The notes beneath the pieces are model-generated. The model did not search any database and was not told the DNA's origin. It saw nothing but the letters and a program-made list of their open reading frames with translations. This document shows positions 51,591-62,509 of a stretch of DNA of 64,000 nucleotides, piece by piece; within the stretch, counting starts at the first letter, position 1, and every line of letters begins with the position of its first letter. Position numbers and translations under genes: made by a program. This DNA comes from Gonocerus acuteangulatus. Taxonomy: Eukaryota; Arthropoda; Insecta; Hemiptera; Coreidae. Location of the stretch: positions 62,374,770 through 62,438,769 of the forward strand of contig OX328124.1 of NCBI GenBank assembly GCA_946811695.1. The letters are read 5' to 3'.

Positions 51591-53177
51591 AAAACGTTTA
51601 ATTATTCCTCCATTTAGCTATATTTTTTTTTTTTTTTTCAGAAAGTGCTGAAATGTTTATTTTGTAGTAGAAAGCAATATCGAGGCCAATGTACCGGAAA
51701 CAGGCGGCGCTGAACACAAAAGCACTCTTCGTCATAAAATATTATAATATCGTGGTATGCAAACAACTTAAGTGGATTAATGACAACCACCGGAACTAAT
51801 TCAGGAACATATTAAATGCTGCTTAGTAAGCATGTCAATTTGCCACAAAATTATATTTCCCCTGGGCTGTATTAACTGAAAAAAGACTCAGTTGATGCAC
51901 AATATTAAAATTAAATTTGATATATGTTTTATTTTTTCAGAACATCAATGACTCTTAAAAATGATCAAAAAAAAAAAATTTATAGAGATTCTTTTGAATG
52001 TTGAGCCTGAATGTGGTATAGAAGATTGGCAACTTACTTCCTTTGGCACGATTGATAAATATGGTCATATTGAACCATAATAATAATATATTCACTACGT
52101 TCTGTAATATTATGAAGTAGTGTAAACAACATTAAAACATAAAAAAAATGGCTGTTAATGGCCAAAAAATCTGCAATAAAGTACCTTAATTAAAAAATAA
52201 AGTATAATAAAATGAAAAGAAATCTGTTCAATTTGAGCTTGTAATAAAAACTTTTATTTTATACTTTTGAATTCATTATGTAAAACATAGCCCTGTAATC
52301 GTTTTGCATCTATAATATATCCAAGCTCATACAGATACAATTAGATGAACACATTACTCTGTTTTTGCTTTATTGGTAAAGAACAGGTGTTGTACTTTTT
52401 ACGATGTTTTCCATTTAGCAATGTTCAGGAATCTCCTAATATTGCCGGCCTGCCCACTTGTTCTTTTTATGTTTACTATATAACTTTGTTGTTGTTTTTT
52501 TCTTTCTTCAGAACTTTATTTTCCTAAGAACGTATGTCACTCTTCCTATTTCGCATGGAATATTCGTCTGCAGGAGTTATGGATATAATAATACAATATA
52601 ATTTATAATAATAACCATGAACATATGACTTAGGCGCAAATGGTCAAGATGCCGATATGCCGTAATAATTTAAAAAAAAATAATAACCACGTTAGTAAAA
52701 GTCCACCGGAACTTTTCTTTAAAACTTTTTATGGAAATATAAAATATCTATTTTTATTTTTTATTTATAATAGTTTTAAAGACAGTTTAAGACGATTAGA
52801 GACAAGTAATAATGCATCACTTATTGTCAAATAGGTAGACAAAAATATAGCATTAGTTTAAAAAAATCAGATAGAAATACAATTGTGAAACAAAGACAAA
52901 TAAAAATTAATTGTGCTCCTTAATTTCTGTAGCAGGCTAACAATAGATATCTGTATTACATGTATTTTGATAGTGTAAATGATTCCTTCTACAAAAACTT
53001 TTATCTCGAGTCAGTTAATGGACTCATTTTCATGAGTCATTGATAGGTTAAATGTAAAGTTATCGACTTTATGAAGGTCACAATGATTTGCGATTTTATG
53101 GTGTTACGATCGCAATATTCCAATATTCCAAGGCTTGATCAGAAATAAAAAAGATTGCCGATTTATATCCGCTCGAG

Positions 53178-53184
<7 letters not shown>

Positions 53185-53232
<48 letters not shown>
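53185..53232. repeat. (TA)n microsatellite
   Basis: Pure TA run. The flanking short frames are artefacts. Confidence 0.95.
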
Positions 53233-53235
<3 letters not shown>

Positions 53236-54404
53236 ATATATACATAAACGAGATATAGATATAAGGATCAACGAGTCTTTCCGTGGTGAAAATAGCAAGC
53301 AAAAAAATGTATATTTAAGTGAAATATTCAATAGATATTTATGGTAACAGGGACAAACGTGAGTTAGTTTACAGTTTATCGGTTCGATTTCTGTAACAAG
53401 TCATACTCTCTGTTTCTGGCATTCCATCTTCTTCGCATACATGACTAAAAATGCTTGACATATCTTTGGCGTTCACTATAAAATAAGATGACTACACAAA
53501 ATGAATTCTCTATAAATAATAACGCCATAAGTGACCAATTACGTTTTCAGGAAGATATAAAAACTTTAAATTAGACACAATTTGCATAAACGGTGGGAAA
53601 AGGCCACAAGGTTTTACATGGGAAAACTACCAAACATTTTCCCAGATAGAGCGTTTACGATAGATACTCAGATGCCTCCTCGTCCATCACGAAGACAAAG
53701 TAAGTGAAGTGTACTCTCTTAATAACTCAAGGCCCATTGTAATGTTTTTTAGTTGTAACGTTTACTTGCTATCTTCGATAACAAAATTGGGAGTCAATGT
53801 AACTTTAATATGAAATATACAAAAAGATATCTATCAACAGAAAGAAAAAACGTTACGTACCCAAATACCATTTTGAAAGAAACTTTTTATGATGATCCAA
53901 CCTAATACAATAAGAGATTTTTGTTGAATGGTATTCTTAGAAAAATTAGATTACACTTTAGGAAACGTAATGGCTACTGGTAGTTACCGGCTTAGCTTGA
54001 TAATATTATTTAACATAATTCTCTTATTTTTGTACCGAGACAGAGAGAGTCCGGGTTTGGTCGTTGTAAAACCAATTTTTTTTTCATAAAAACCCTATTT
54101 TATGTACGCAACTTTTCGGCTTGATTTTCATCTGGGCTAATAAGGAAATAAATCTGAACCGTTTGGAAGTCGCTATATTACCGAGTCTATCGGGTTAGAT
54201 AAAACATCGTGATCAAATCGCCTGGAAGAAACTTTTCTCACATTCAATCATCTCAGAACCTCTTCAATTAAATTACGTGGCCCTGTAGTATGACCTCATT
54301 AGGTATAAAGCATTTCCATAACATTGATTGAACACGTTAATAAGTATCAGGAGAAAGTACTCTAGTAGCTGTATTGAAATTCTTTTTACTACAACAGGAA
54401 GTAA

Positions 54405-54460
54405 AACGAATGGTGCTAATGGCCTAGGTAGTCGAAGCACCTTAATAAAAAAAAAAAAAA
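54405..54460 (+). mobile_element. 56-bp tail-only retro-insertion
   Basis: Target-site duplication ACAGGAAGTAA at 54394-54404 and 54461-54471. The insert is only GGTGCTAATGGCC ... GAAGCACC (the shared hairpin) plus an A-rich tail. The exact duplication shows it was inserted as this unit. Confidence 0.85.
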
Positions 54461-54471
54461 ACAGGAAGTAA

Positions 54472-55643
54472 CAAAAGAAGTGCCTAAAGGAATCAATTAA
54501 TCGGCCCCTTGCAACTAAAGTAGCAATACAATAACTAAAATTAATGATGGAAGTATATTACAGAAAATAATCAAAACCGGTCATTAGGAGTAGGGGTTCA
54601 ACGAAAAACTATTTAACATTAGTTAGTTTAAAAGAAAGTACCTATACAACATTTGAAAGTAATGGGAAACAAGTATTCTTAAATGCAACTAAATCTGCTG
54701 AAGAGAATGTAAGTATTTACTTTATGTTATTTTGATAAATGAATGATCTGTTGAGAAAACTACAAAGCTTCAAAACGTTTTATTAGTTACTCCATACTGA
54801 GGAATGTTTCATTTGCTAAGCTTTCACGGAAATGATTTTTAATTATTTTTAATTATAAGAGGCAATTCAAGAGCTGTCAAGAACAAGGTTGGATGCTACA
54901 GTGTTAAGAAATCAACTTAAATATCAAACATAGTTGTTTTAAACGTGAAACATTCAATACATGAACTTTTCTTCTTTACATCTAAAATCATTGCTTTTAT
55001 CAATGATAATAATATCAACTAAACCCAGTTATAAATTAATTGCATTATTAAATTTTTTTAGCATGCTAAACATTTTTAAAATTAAGGGCTACAAGCCTTC
55101 TTTAGGGCAGCTCTTCAATTATAAATTACAGTAACCGATTTCATTAATTATAATACTACAAGTTTTTGTTCTCGGTACAATACTATTTAATGAATATTTA
55201 TATATTTTAATAATTATTGACAGACTAGTTGGTGAAGGTCTAGTGAAACTAGTCCAATAAATCTCTTTAATTGAATGAAGTTTAATTTTCTTTCTGAGGA
55301 TAAAAATAATATGCGAAATTTTTTCTTTGCTCTGTTGGTATCTTCAGTCCTTAATTGCCAGAATCCTCAGATTACTACTCTCGGTGTTTAACAACAAGAA
55401 AGTGACAAAGACTTATTGGCAGGTCGAAAACCGGACCGATCAACGTGTGGGTACGAAGATATCCACAAACCAAACATCTTCAAAGAAAGTTTATTGTTTT
55501 ATACATCTGTTATTAGGGTGTTACTGTGTCTTGAAAATATATAAACTTCACCATATTCGCAAAGAAAATGTTGGTAGTAACAATGGTCCCACCAGAAACT
55601 GTGACAATAGAATATTCACTGTCTATTTTGCGTGTAGTCTAGT
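54472..55643. other. AT-rich spacer
   Basis: No gene recognised. The plus-strand frame at about 55327-55695 has no recognisable motif and runs into the LINE. Confidence 0.45.
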
Positions 55644-55653
55644 TCTTAATTTG

Positions 55654-57210
55654 ATGGATGGATGGATTGGGTGTTTAAGGGCAGAAAACATCTAGGTCCT
55701 CACCGCCCTGAAGTGTAATGTTAGAGAGTCTGAAGTGTAATGTGAGAGGGATTGTAATTTTGTGTTTAGGACAGTGCATGACAATGAACTGTAATTTTTA
55801 TGTCCTGTACTCTTTTTTTTTTTTTAACCTATGTCATTGCTTACGACTAACATGTTACTTAGATACTAATAGAACTATTTGCTCTAAAACTAATACTAAT
55901 ATACAGTATAGCACTATTAATACAGTTAAGAGACTTGTATATAATTTTTTTTTTTTTTTTTTTTATACACTAACGAATACAAACTAAATAACTAATACAA
56001 ACTTAACATAACTATTACAACTATTTGTACTAAAACTAATACTTTACTGGATGCAATGTTAATACTAAAACTATACTAAATAACAAAATTTATAGTAATA
56101 CCAATTCTAAACTAAACTAGCACACGTATATACACATACGCCCACGTTCATACACATATACACACCCACATACATACATACATACATGCACGCACATGTG
56201 TATATACATGTGCACGCATACGTACGTATATTTATTTATTATTAAATTATTATTTTATATCATGAGATATCGTTGCGCCTTTTTTAAGAATTCCACAACT
56301 AGGTCAACTGCTTTGCCATCGTCCCGCAGAGCTTCTGTCAAGTTCCTTGGTATTCCCAGCTGTTGGAGCATCAGCCTATAACGAGAGCAGTCCTCGAAAA
56401 TATGTTTCATAGAGATCAGCTGATTGCATCTTCCGCAGACAGGTGGGATTCCTCTAGACATCAAGTACCCATGAGTCAGTCTGGAGTGGCCGAGTCTGAG
56501 CCGAGCTAGGACAACCTCCTCTCTTCTTGATATTCTGTTTGAGGAGGACCAGGCACTCAAGTCATGCTTGACTTGCTTAAGTTTTTGTACTCCGCAATCC
56601 AACCACGTGTTTCTCCATCCTTCTTCGATCTTGCATATTGCTGGCGCTACTAGCTCCCTGCCAGATAAAGGAACCCTGGTAATGTCGCTCAAACTGTTCG
56701 CAGCCCGTGCACCTTGATCGACTTTCTCGTTGCCAGGAATCCCATGATGTCCGGGAATCCACATTAGATGGACAGCTTTTCCACTGTCTCTGAGAGTTCT
56801 GCTATACTGAAGGATTTTTAAAACAAGGGAGTTTTCAGTAAAAATATCTTCAACCTTTTCGAGAGCACTTCTTGAGTCGGTGCATACTATGATGTTCTTC
56901 TCTGGGGCTTCCTGAGCTAGTTGCAAGGCCGTGGCGATTGCAAATAGTTCAGCAGTGAAGATATTACATTGGGGAGAGAGTTTAAACATAAAAACTATGT
57001 CAGAATCGATCACCGCGCAGGCAGTTGAAGATTCTATCTTGGAACCATCGGTGTAGTATACCCTCCTCTCTGCGATACAACCCAAGAACTCGCACAGATA
57101 GGAACTCAGCTCGATGTCTGTCATAGAATTCTTGTTTACGGCCAAGAAGTGGCGTTCGGGCGGTGTGAAGGTCCAAGGGGAGGCATTTGTTGAGGCTTCT
57201 TTCTGTTGTA
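55654..57210 (-). mobile_element. 5'-truncated LINE with RNase H domain
   Basis: Target-site duplication CTTAATTTGA at 55644-55653 and 57211-57220. The minus strand runs from the end of ORF2 (RNase H and a zinc knuckle-like C-terminus) through a 3' UTR of about 600 bp with a simple-repeat stretch (56120-56240), ending in a TCCA-rich tail. The RNase H after RT places it in the I/R1/Loa-type group of LINEs. Confidence 0.8.
56255..57205 (-). pseudogene. LINE ORF2 C-terminus: RNase H and zinc-knuckle-like end
   Basis: The open frame begins at the truncation (WTFTPPERHFLAVNKNSM), with no natural start. RNase H motifs are VYYTDGSK (first Asp), FTAELFAI (Glu), CTDSRSAL (Asp) and WIPGHHGIPGNEKVD (His and last Asp), so the catalytic set looks complete. 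After it come LARLRLGHSRLTHGYLM and CGRCNQLISMKHIFEDC, the Cys/His-rich end common in I-group and R1-like LINEs. RNase H removes the RNA template during integration. The RT and endonuclease were lost by truncation, so the fragment is dead despite an intact frame. Confidence 0.88.
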
Positions 57211-57220
57211 CTTAATTTGA

Positions 57221-58031
57221 ATATTACCTTTACGCTTCATTCACATTTTCTCAAATCGTGATTGACAGACTCTGAGAAGGAAGTAACCAAAAAGACAGAG
57301 AAGGAAGTGGAATAAAGACAGAGCCTGGCTGGACAGAGCAAGGTATAGGGCAGTAACAGGTGCGAGCCTCTCTAATTCGGGATGAGGGGAGTAAAAATAA
57401 AGAAACCCCCACTCCATCAGGCTTCATTAGCCAGCTAAAGGAGTGTTTCTAGATAGTCACTGTAGTACCGTGTCCACAATAGGTCTCTGCAGTCCGTTAG
57501 GATATCCATATATTCAAATCGGCTAAAAACCAACAACTAATAACTATAGGTATCAAATTTAAAAACATCGAAGATAAAAAGATACATTTGAGAGTATAAA
57601 GCATCACATCTACATGAAATTTAAAAGTTAATATTTTCACGTTGGGTCAATGGTTATTAATTATGTGACTTTATCTGGAAACAGCTTCAGAAACATAATA
57701 TCATCAGCAGAGGTATGCTTTAAAAGTCCATCCAAGATGATGAACCCTAACCAACCAACCCCCTAAACCCGTTACCTACCTTGTAATGAAAAAAACTACT
57801 ATTTCAAATCGCATTTCTTCCTACATTTTATGAAGCCACGGCATTAGGAAAAATTGTAATATCCAAAATGCCGAAGCCTTCAACGAGATTCGCTATAAAG
57901 AACACGCTCAGGTTTCTAGGGCTCTTGCTTTTGACCCTTATTTATTACTTTAGAGGCTACTAAGACAGTATCATCCATGCTTGAAATACAAGATATAACG
58001 ACATAAAACGTCATTCTGACGGACGGGATGA
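57221..58031. other. spacer between LINE and hAT element
   Basis: No feature recognised. Confidence 0.45.
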
Positions 58032-58039
58032 TCCGACGG

Positions 58040-58535
58040 CAGAGTTGGGCGTAATCATAATTATGATTACGATTACGATTATAATTATAGACTCACGAGG
58101 TATAATTACAATTACGATTATAATCACAGACTCAGGAGATATGATTACGATTACGATTATAATCGTAATTTCAGCTGTGATTACGATTACACTTGTAATC
58201 ACACCTGAGGTTATAATTACAATCGTAATCACAACATTTTTCTGTAATTACAGCTGTAATCACAAATTTCTTCTGTAATTACAAATGTAATCACAGAAAC
58301 AGCTGTGATTACATTTGTAATTACAACTAATTTTTCTGCAATTAGAGCTGTAATCACATTTTTTTCTATGATTACGGCTGTAATCACAGCTGTTTCTGTG
58401 ATTACGAACTTAATCATAAATGTTTTCTGTAATTACGACTGTAATCACAAATTGTCTGTGATTACGAACGTAATCGGACCTTTTTTTCTGTGTTTTCCAT
58501 ACTAATAACAACTTTGCTCTTGTGAATATAATTTC
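58040..58535 (+). repeat. left arm of hAT element: array of GTAATCAC palindromes
   Basis: After the tip, the arm is built of short palindromes such as GTGATTACNNNNGTAATCAC spaced about every 20-25 bp, giving more than ten sites, and ends near TCTTGTGAATATAATTTC. Its inverse is at 61144-61547. Open frames in it are repeat artefacts. Confidence 0.9.
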
Positions 58536-58809
58536 AAGTATTCTTTTTTCCCATTTTGATTGGATATACTCACAATATTTCCTGTGATTAGAGTTCTGAT
58601 TACACTTTTCGTCCGATTTCACCGATGTGATTTCGGGCCAATTGTCAACGCGTTGGAAACTAGCTTACCACCTTAAGTTGAGTACCTCTTCTGATTTGAC
58701 AAAAATCCTTCTTGCAAGTTCAAAATTCCTCGTGTCATTTTGAAAATTTTTAATAGAATATGTTAATTCTTTGTTTTGAAATTGCGCGAACATTTAAACC
58801 CCCCTTAAA

Positions 58810-58926
58810 AAAATTACGATAATTTGAATCACCGGTATTTTCGTAACCTTTGTGGTCTCAAAAGAGGATATTTCTCATTTCCATGTGAACATTTGGTTTG
58901 CCTTATAAGGTTGACGCCATAAGCTT

Positions 58927-58977
<51 letters not shown>

Positions 58978-59190
58978 GGCGCATCAACAAATCGTGGCTA
59001 TTAGCGCCGACATCCAGGGTGCAACCAGGAATTTTCTCAGCGAGCCCTGAGATGAGAAAATTTCTGGCGCCGGTGGGGATCGAACCCACCATCTCCTGCT
59101 CATGAATCCAGCGCGCTAGCCACTAGACTACGGGAGACCCCCATAAGCTTGTTTTCTCCGTTTAGAGAAAGGGAGAAAACAAGCTAATTT
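58810..59190 (+). repeat. Helitron-like 3' end (H2), split by a SINE
   Basis: AATTTGAATCACCGGTATTTTCG and CCTTATAAGGTTGACG parallel the 3' region of H1. The end is a hairpin AGCTTGTTTTCTCC / GGAGAAAACAAGCT followed by AA (about 59146-59188). The stem sequence is unrelated to that of H1. The SINE at 58928-59140 was inserted at the base of the hairpin. Confidence 0.65.
58928..59140 (-). mobile_element. tRNA-derived SINE nested in H2 within hAT
   Basis: Target-site duplication CCATAAGCTTG at 58917-58927 and 59141-59151. The minus strand has a tRNA-like head, a B-box-like GGTTCGATCCCC, the body, the tail hairpin CGGCGC ... GCGCCG and poly(A) of about 45. Confidence 0.9.
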
Positions 59191-59391
59191 AGGCACTTCA
59201 TTAGTTAACAATTTTCATCAAGTACCTAATATAAGAAAAAAACAAAACTTCATCTTAATTAATCTGCTATACTTCTTTTATTCTCCTAAAATTACAATCT
59301 AACAAATAGTTTTCTCTTAAATAAAAAAAAAGGTTACTAGTAAACATTTTATTAAAGTCCTGGAATAAAATAATTTTAATAACAAAACATA

Positions 59392-59623
59392 CGGCCAACG
59401 GCCGTAGCCACGTTGAATGCACCGGTTCCCGTAGATCACCGAAGTTAAGCAACATCGGGCGTGGTCGGTACCTGAATGGGTGACCGACCACGTGCTGTTG
59501 GCATTATAATAGGGTGGCGACCTATAGATAGCCCGGCGCTAATAGCCAAACAGTTGATGCGCCGTTAAAAAAAAAAAAAAATAAATAAATAAAAAAAAAA
59601 ATAATAAAAAAAAATAAAAAAAA
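59392..59623 (+). mobile_element. 5S-rRNA-derived SINE, well preserved
   Basis: Target-site duplication AATAACAAAACATA at 59378-59391 and 59624-59637. 59394-59503 is nearly a complete 5S rRNA sequence (GCCAACGGCCGTAGCCACG to GTGCTGTTGGCA), including the internal promoter region. It is followed by a 60-bp body, the tail hairpin (stem 59534-59539 with 59559-59564) and an A-rich tail. The duplication and tail rule out a genuine 5S gene. Confidence 0.93.
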
Positions 59624-59769
59624 AATAACAAAACATATGTTGATACGCTGTTAATCGCACACAAAAAAAATAACAAAACATTTTATCATTATCCAAAAAT
59701 TCTTTTACAGGATGGAAGATAATTAATATGAATAAGCAATAGTGTCTTCACAATTTCGTATTTACAATT

Positions 59770-60435
59770 TCAATGATGCGTTCCCCTCAAGATGACACGC
59801 TTCTCAAACTTTTCGTCACTCAACCGGTTGCATTTAGGCATGTTTGTCATCGTGGCATACGAAAATAATCGCTCGACCTGGGCACTCGATGGCAAAGGAG
59901 TGTTTGTTTTTTTAAAAATATGTAGGATGGCAGGATAGTTCTTTAGCGACTCCAATCCACATTTCTTGTCGTCCAAATACGTCTCCATAATCGACTGTGC
60001 CTTTGAAGCTAGCTCACTCCGAGGTGGGAGGGGCTCACTTCATTCACCGAAATCATAGAATTCGTCAAGAACAGGTTCTATGTCCATTTCTTCTGCGTCT
60101 GCGTTTTCCCCTAACTCATTGGCTAAGTAATCGCATATTTGGCTGTTAAAGTACGCCAGGATTTCATCTTGCATGTCTTTGTCGATACTTGGGAACCACC
60201 TTTTCTTCAATTTCGGGTAAGACAGGGCAGCGACGGCAGCGTGTTTTGCCTGATGGGAATCAAAATTTAAAAAGTAAGAAAAGCGGAGCTTAACACTTCG
60301 AAGGTAGGCTTCGGTTATGAGCGAGCAGAATCGCAACTCATAAGAAACGAAATATTCTAATTTTTTCATGAGAGCTAGTATTGTTGGGAGCACGTTTGGA
60401 TCATAACTGTTTTCTAGATGGATCTGGACTACATT
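59770..60435 (-). pseudogene. hAT transposase C-terminal part
   Basis: Two minus-strand frames, 60393-60040 and 59988-59770, are the same frame joined through one TGA at about 60040. The first carries VLPTILALMKKLEYF and LSYPKLKKRWFPSI. The second carries the hAT dimerisation domain: YPAILHIFKKTNTPLPSSAQ, VERLFSYATMTNMPKCNRLS, DEKFEKRVILR. The SSAQVERLFS signature is diagnostic. The RNase-H-like catalytic core and the zinc finger are missing upstream of 60435, replaced by a repeat block. It lies inside the hAT ends on one strand, so it is the element's own transposase. Confidence 0.88.
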
Positions 60436-60830
60436 TTAGAACTTCCGGTTTCTCAATATGACTTGTGGGTCGCTATAGCCACCTCTGACAAATTCTGATT
60501 CCATTTAAGAGACTTACGGTTCACTTCCGAGTTACTTCTGATTTCTCAAAATGGTTTCTAGGTAAGAATATTCAGCCTTTGATCGTTTCTGGGTGGATCT
60601 GGGTGCTTATGGCCACATCCGGTCAACTTACTTCCGGCTTCACAAATTGACTTCAGTGTAACCATATTCATTTTTGTGCGTTATTCTGAAGCACTTCCGG
60701 TTCACGTCCGGTTTATTATGAGAGAGCGGAAGGCTCTTAGGTACTTCCGGAAACGACCCAGGGATGAATATAGGGACCCAGAACTAACTGAGAGAGACAG
60801 AAAGTAAGCTGATGAGAACCGCCAGTACCT
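60436..60830. repeat. degenerate ACTTCCGG-rich repeat block in hAT
   Basis: ACTTCCGG and relatives (CTTCCGG, CATCCGG, CGTCCGG) recur about eight times, with longer similarities such as TTTCTCAA and TGGATCTGG. No clean period. It replaces the missing transposase core. Confidence 0.5.
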
Positions 60831-61143
60831 AAACGTGGCTTGGTTCCACCCGGTAACTTTAGAGTACGATGTATGTCCGTGAGTGACCAGAGCGATATAC
60901 ATGATCGGAAATTATCTAGATTGAAGCGGAAGTGGAAGAAGAGTGAGATAGAATGCTCCTGGAAGAATGCTCAGAGCAGACCGGAAGTGAACATTGAGAT
61001 GACAAATTTTGGCGCTGAGTTTATTCGGTAGCGCCCTCGTATCGGCGTTTCACGGTCGCTAATTTTTGCCTAACACTAGTTTTTATTTACAAACCTCATA
61101 ATTAGGTGATAAAACTTTTTGATACATTTAATTGTTGGAGAAT

Positions 61144-61547
61144 GAAATTATATTCACAAGAGCAAAATTGTCATTAGTGCGGAAAACACAGAAAAAAAAA
61201 GGTCCGATTACGTTCGTAATCACAGAAAATTTGTGATTACATTCGTAATTACAGAAAACATTTATGATTACGTTCGTAATCACAGAAACAGCTTTGATTA
61301 CATCCATAATCATAGAAAAAAATGTGATTACAGCTGTAATTGCAGAAAAATGTTGTGATTACGATTGTAATTATAACCTCAGGTGTGATTACAAGTGTAA
61401 TCGTAATCACAGCTGTAATTACGATTATAATCGTAATCGTAATCATATCTCCTGAGTCTGTGATTATAATCGTAATTGTAATTATATCTCGTGAGTCTAT
61501 AATTATAATCGTAATCGTAATCATAATTATGATTACGCCCAACTCTG
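61144..61547 (-). repeat. right arm of hAT element
   Basis: Inverse of 58040-58535, but about 90 bp shorter because it holds fewer palindromic units. It begins GAAATTATATTCACAAGAGC and ends with the perfect tip. Confidence 0.9.
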
Positions 61548-61735
61548 TCCGACGGATACCTGGGAAACAACTACATGATGAAAGAAGATATTAATAAGAA
61601 AAACTTTAGAACACCTTATAAAACTACGACACTTGCCTTTTACAAGACCATCACTTACACTTGCTTTCAGGAGCTAAGTCTTAATTTAGAGTTAATTATA
61701 CTTTATAAGATAAACTTTAGTTTAGCAGTTTCGAC

Positions 61736-61860
61736 GGGGTCTCCTCCGGTCTAGTGGAGATGGTGAGTTTGATCCCCACCAGCGTCAGGAAGTTTCTCAT
61801 CCACAACGGAAAATTCCTCGCTGCACCCTGGATGTCGGTGCTAATGGCTGTTGAATAAAA
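61736..61860 (+). mobile_element. tRNA-derived SINE, internally deleted head
   Basis: GGGGTCTCCTCCGGTCTAGT is followed at once by GGAGATGGTGAGTTTGATCC, so the middle of the tRNA-like head is missing. The body (CTGCACCCTGGATGTCGG) and a decayed tail follow. No target duplication recognised. Confidence 0.7.
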
Positions 61861-62509
61861 GCACACGATGAGGCCATTTTCTTTTTAAATCGAAGTTCGG
61901 ACGCAGCTAGATATCATATAAAAACATGAAAAATTCGATGTACGAAAAACAAAAAAAATGTAAATGGAAGGGTTCATAGTGCATGAAGTAACAAACAAAT
62001 ATTTGAATAAAATAGTAAATAGAATCTAAAAAAAATGAAAAATAAATTTCGCTTATAGAATATTGTTTGTGTACTCTCCTGGGTGAGTACTTTAATTAAG
62101 ATAATTTAAATACAAAGCAAATGAAAATACTATTACACTAAGGGGAGTTAGTGAAAAACACATAAAGTGATAAACAGTGTCGTTGCTCGAAAAGCATTAC
62201 CATGTAAGGAAGGCATCCACGGAGACAGTAATTCTCTTCCTACGCCCCTAAACACAATCATAAAAAGTAGTTGAATTATTCAACACTCCTAATACTTGTT
62301 TCTCGTTCGGAAGAATATCACTCACCATTATGAGTGTGAGGACTACATATTAACTCCAAAGCAGTACATCTCTCACTACATGCACGATAAAACTAGGAAT
62401 TTTACTGTAAACCTCAATTAGGAAGTTATGGCTGCTCTCAGGATAATACTCAAATTACCACCCCTTTAACGAATTGTCCAGATCATTTTGATTTATTTTT
62501 CGATAAATT

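Larger units (their letters stand above)
51231..54393. other. AT-rich spacer with a Helitron-like repeat end
   Basis: About 51299-51590 resembles common arthropod non-autonomous repeats (listed separately). A (TA)n run lies at about 53185-53232. No gene recognised in the rest. Confidence 0.45.
58040..61547. mobile_element. hAT-superfamily transposon with long palindromic arms
   Basis: The left end CAGAGTTGGGCGTAATC and right end GATTACGCCCAACTCTG are perfect inverted repeats, flanked by a perfect 8-bp duplication TCCGACGG (58032-58039 and 61548-61555). This is the hAT signature. The inverted arms extend about 400-500 bp. The interior has hAT transposase remains on the minus strand, a Helitron-like 3' end, two nested SINEs and a GGAAGT-rich repeat block. 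At 3,508 bp it is the best-delimited element in the window. Confidence 0.93.

Noticed and set aside
55327..55695. 122-residue plus-strand protein
   Set aside because: No recognisable motif and it crosses the LINE target duplication and 3' end.
58011..58622. Ile/Thr/Val-rich open frames in the hAT arm
   Set aside because: They mirror the GATTAC palindrome array and occur on both strands and in both arms.
59394..59503. Genuine 5S rRNA gene
   Set aside because: Lies within a 14-bp target duplication and continues into a SINE body and A-rich tail with no terminator T run after the 5S part.
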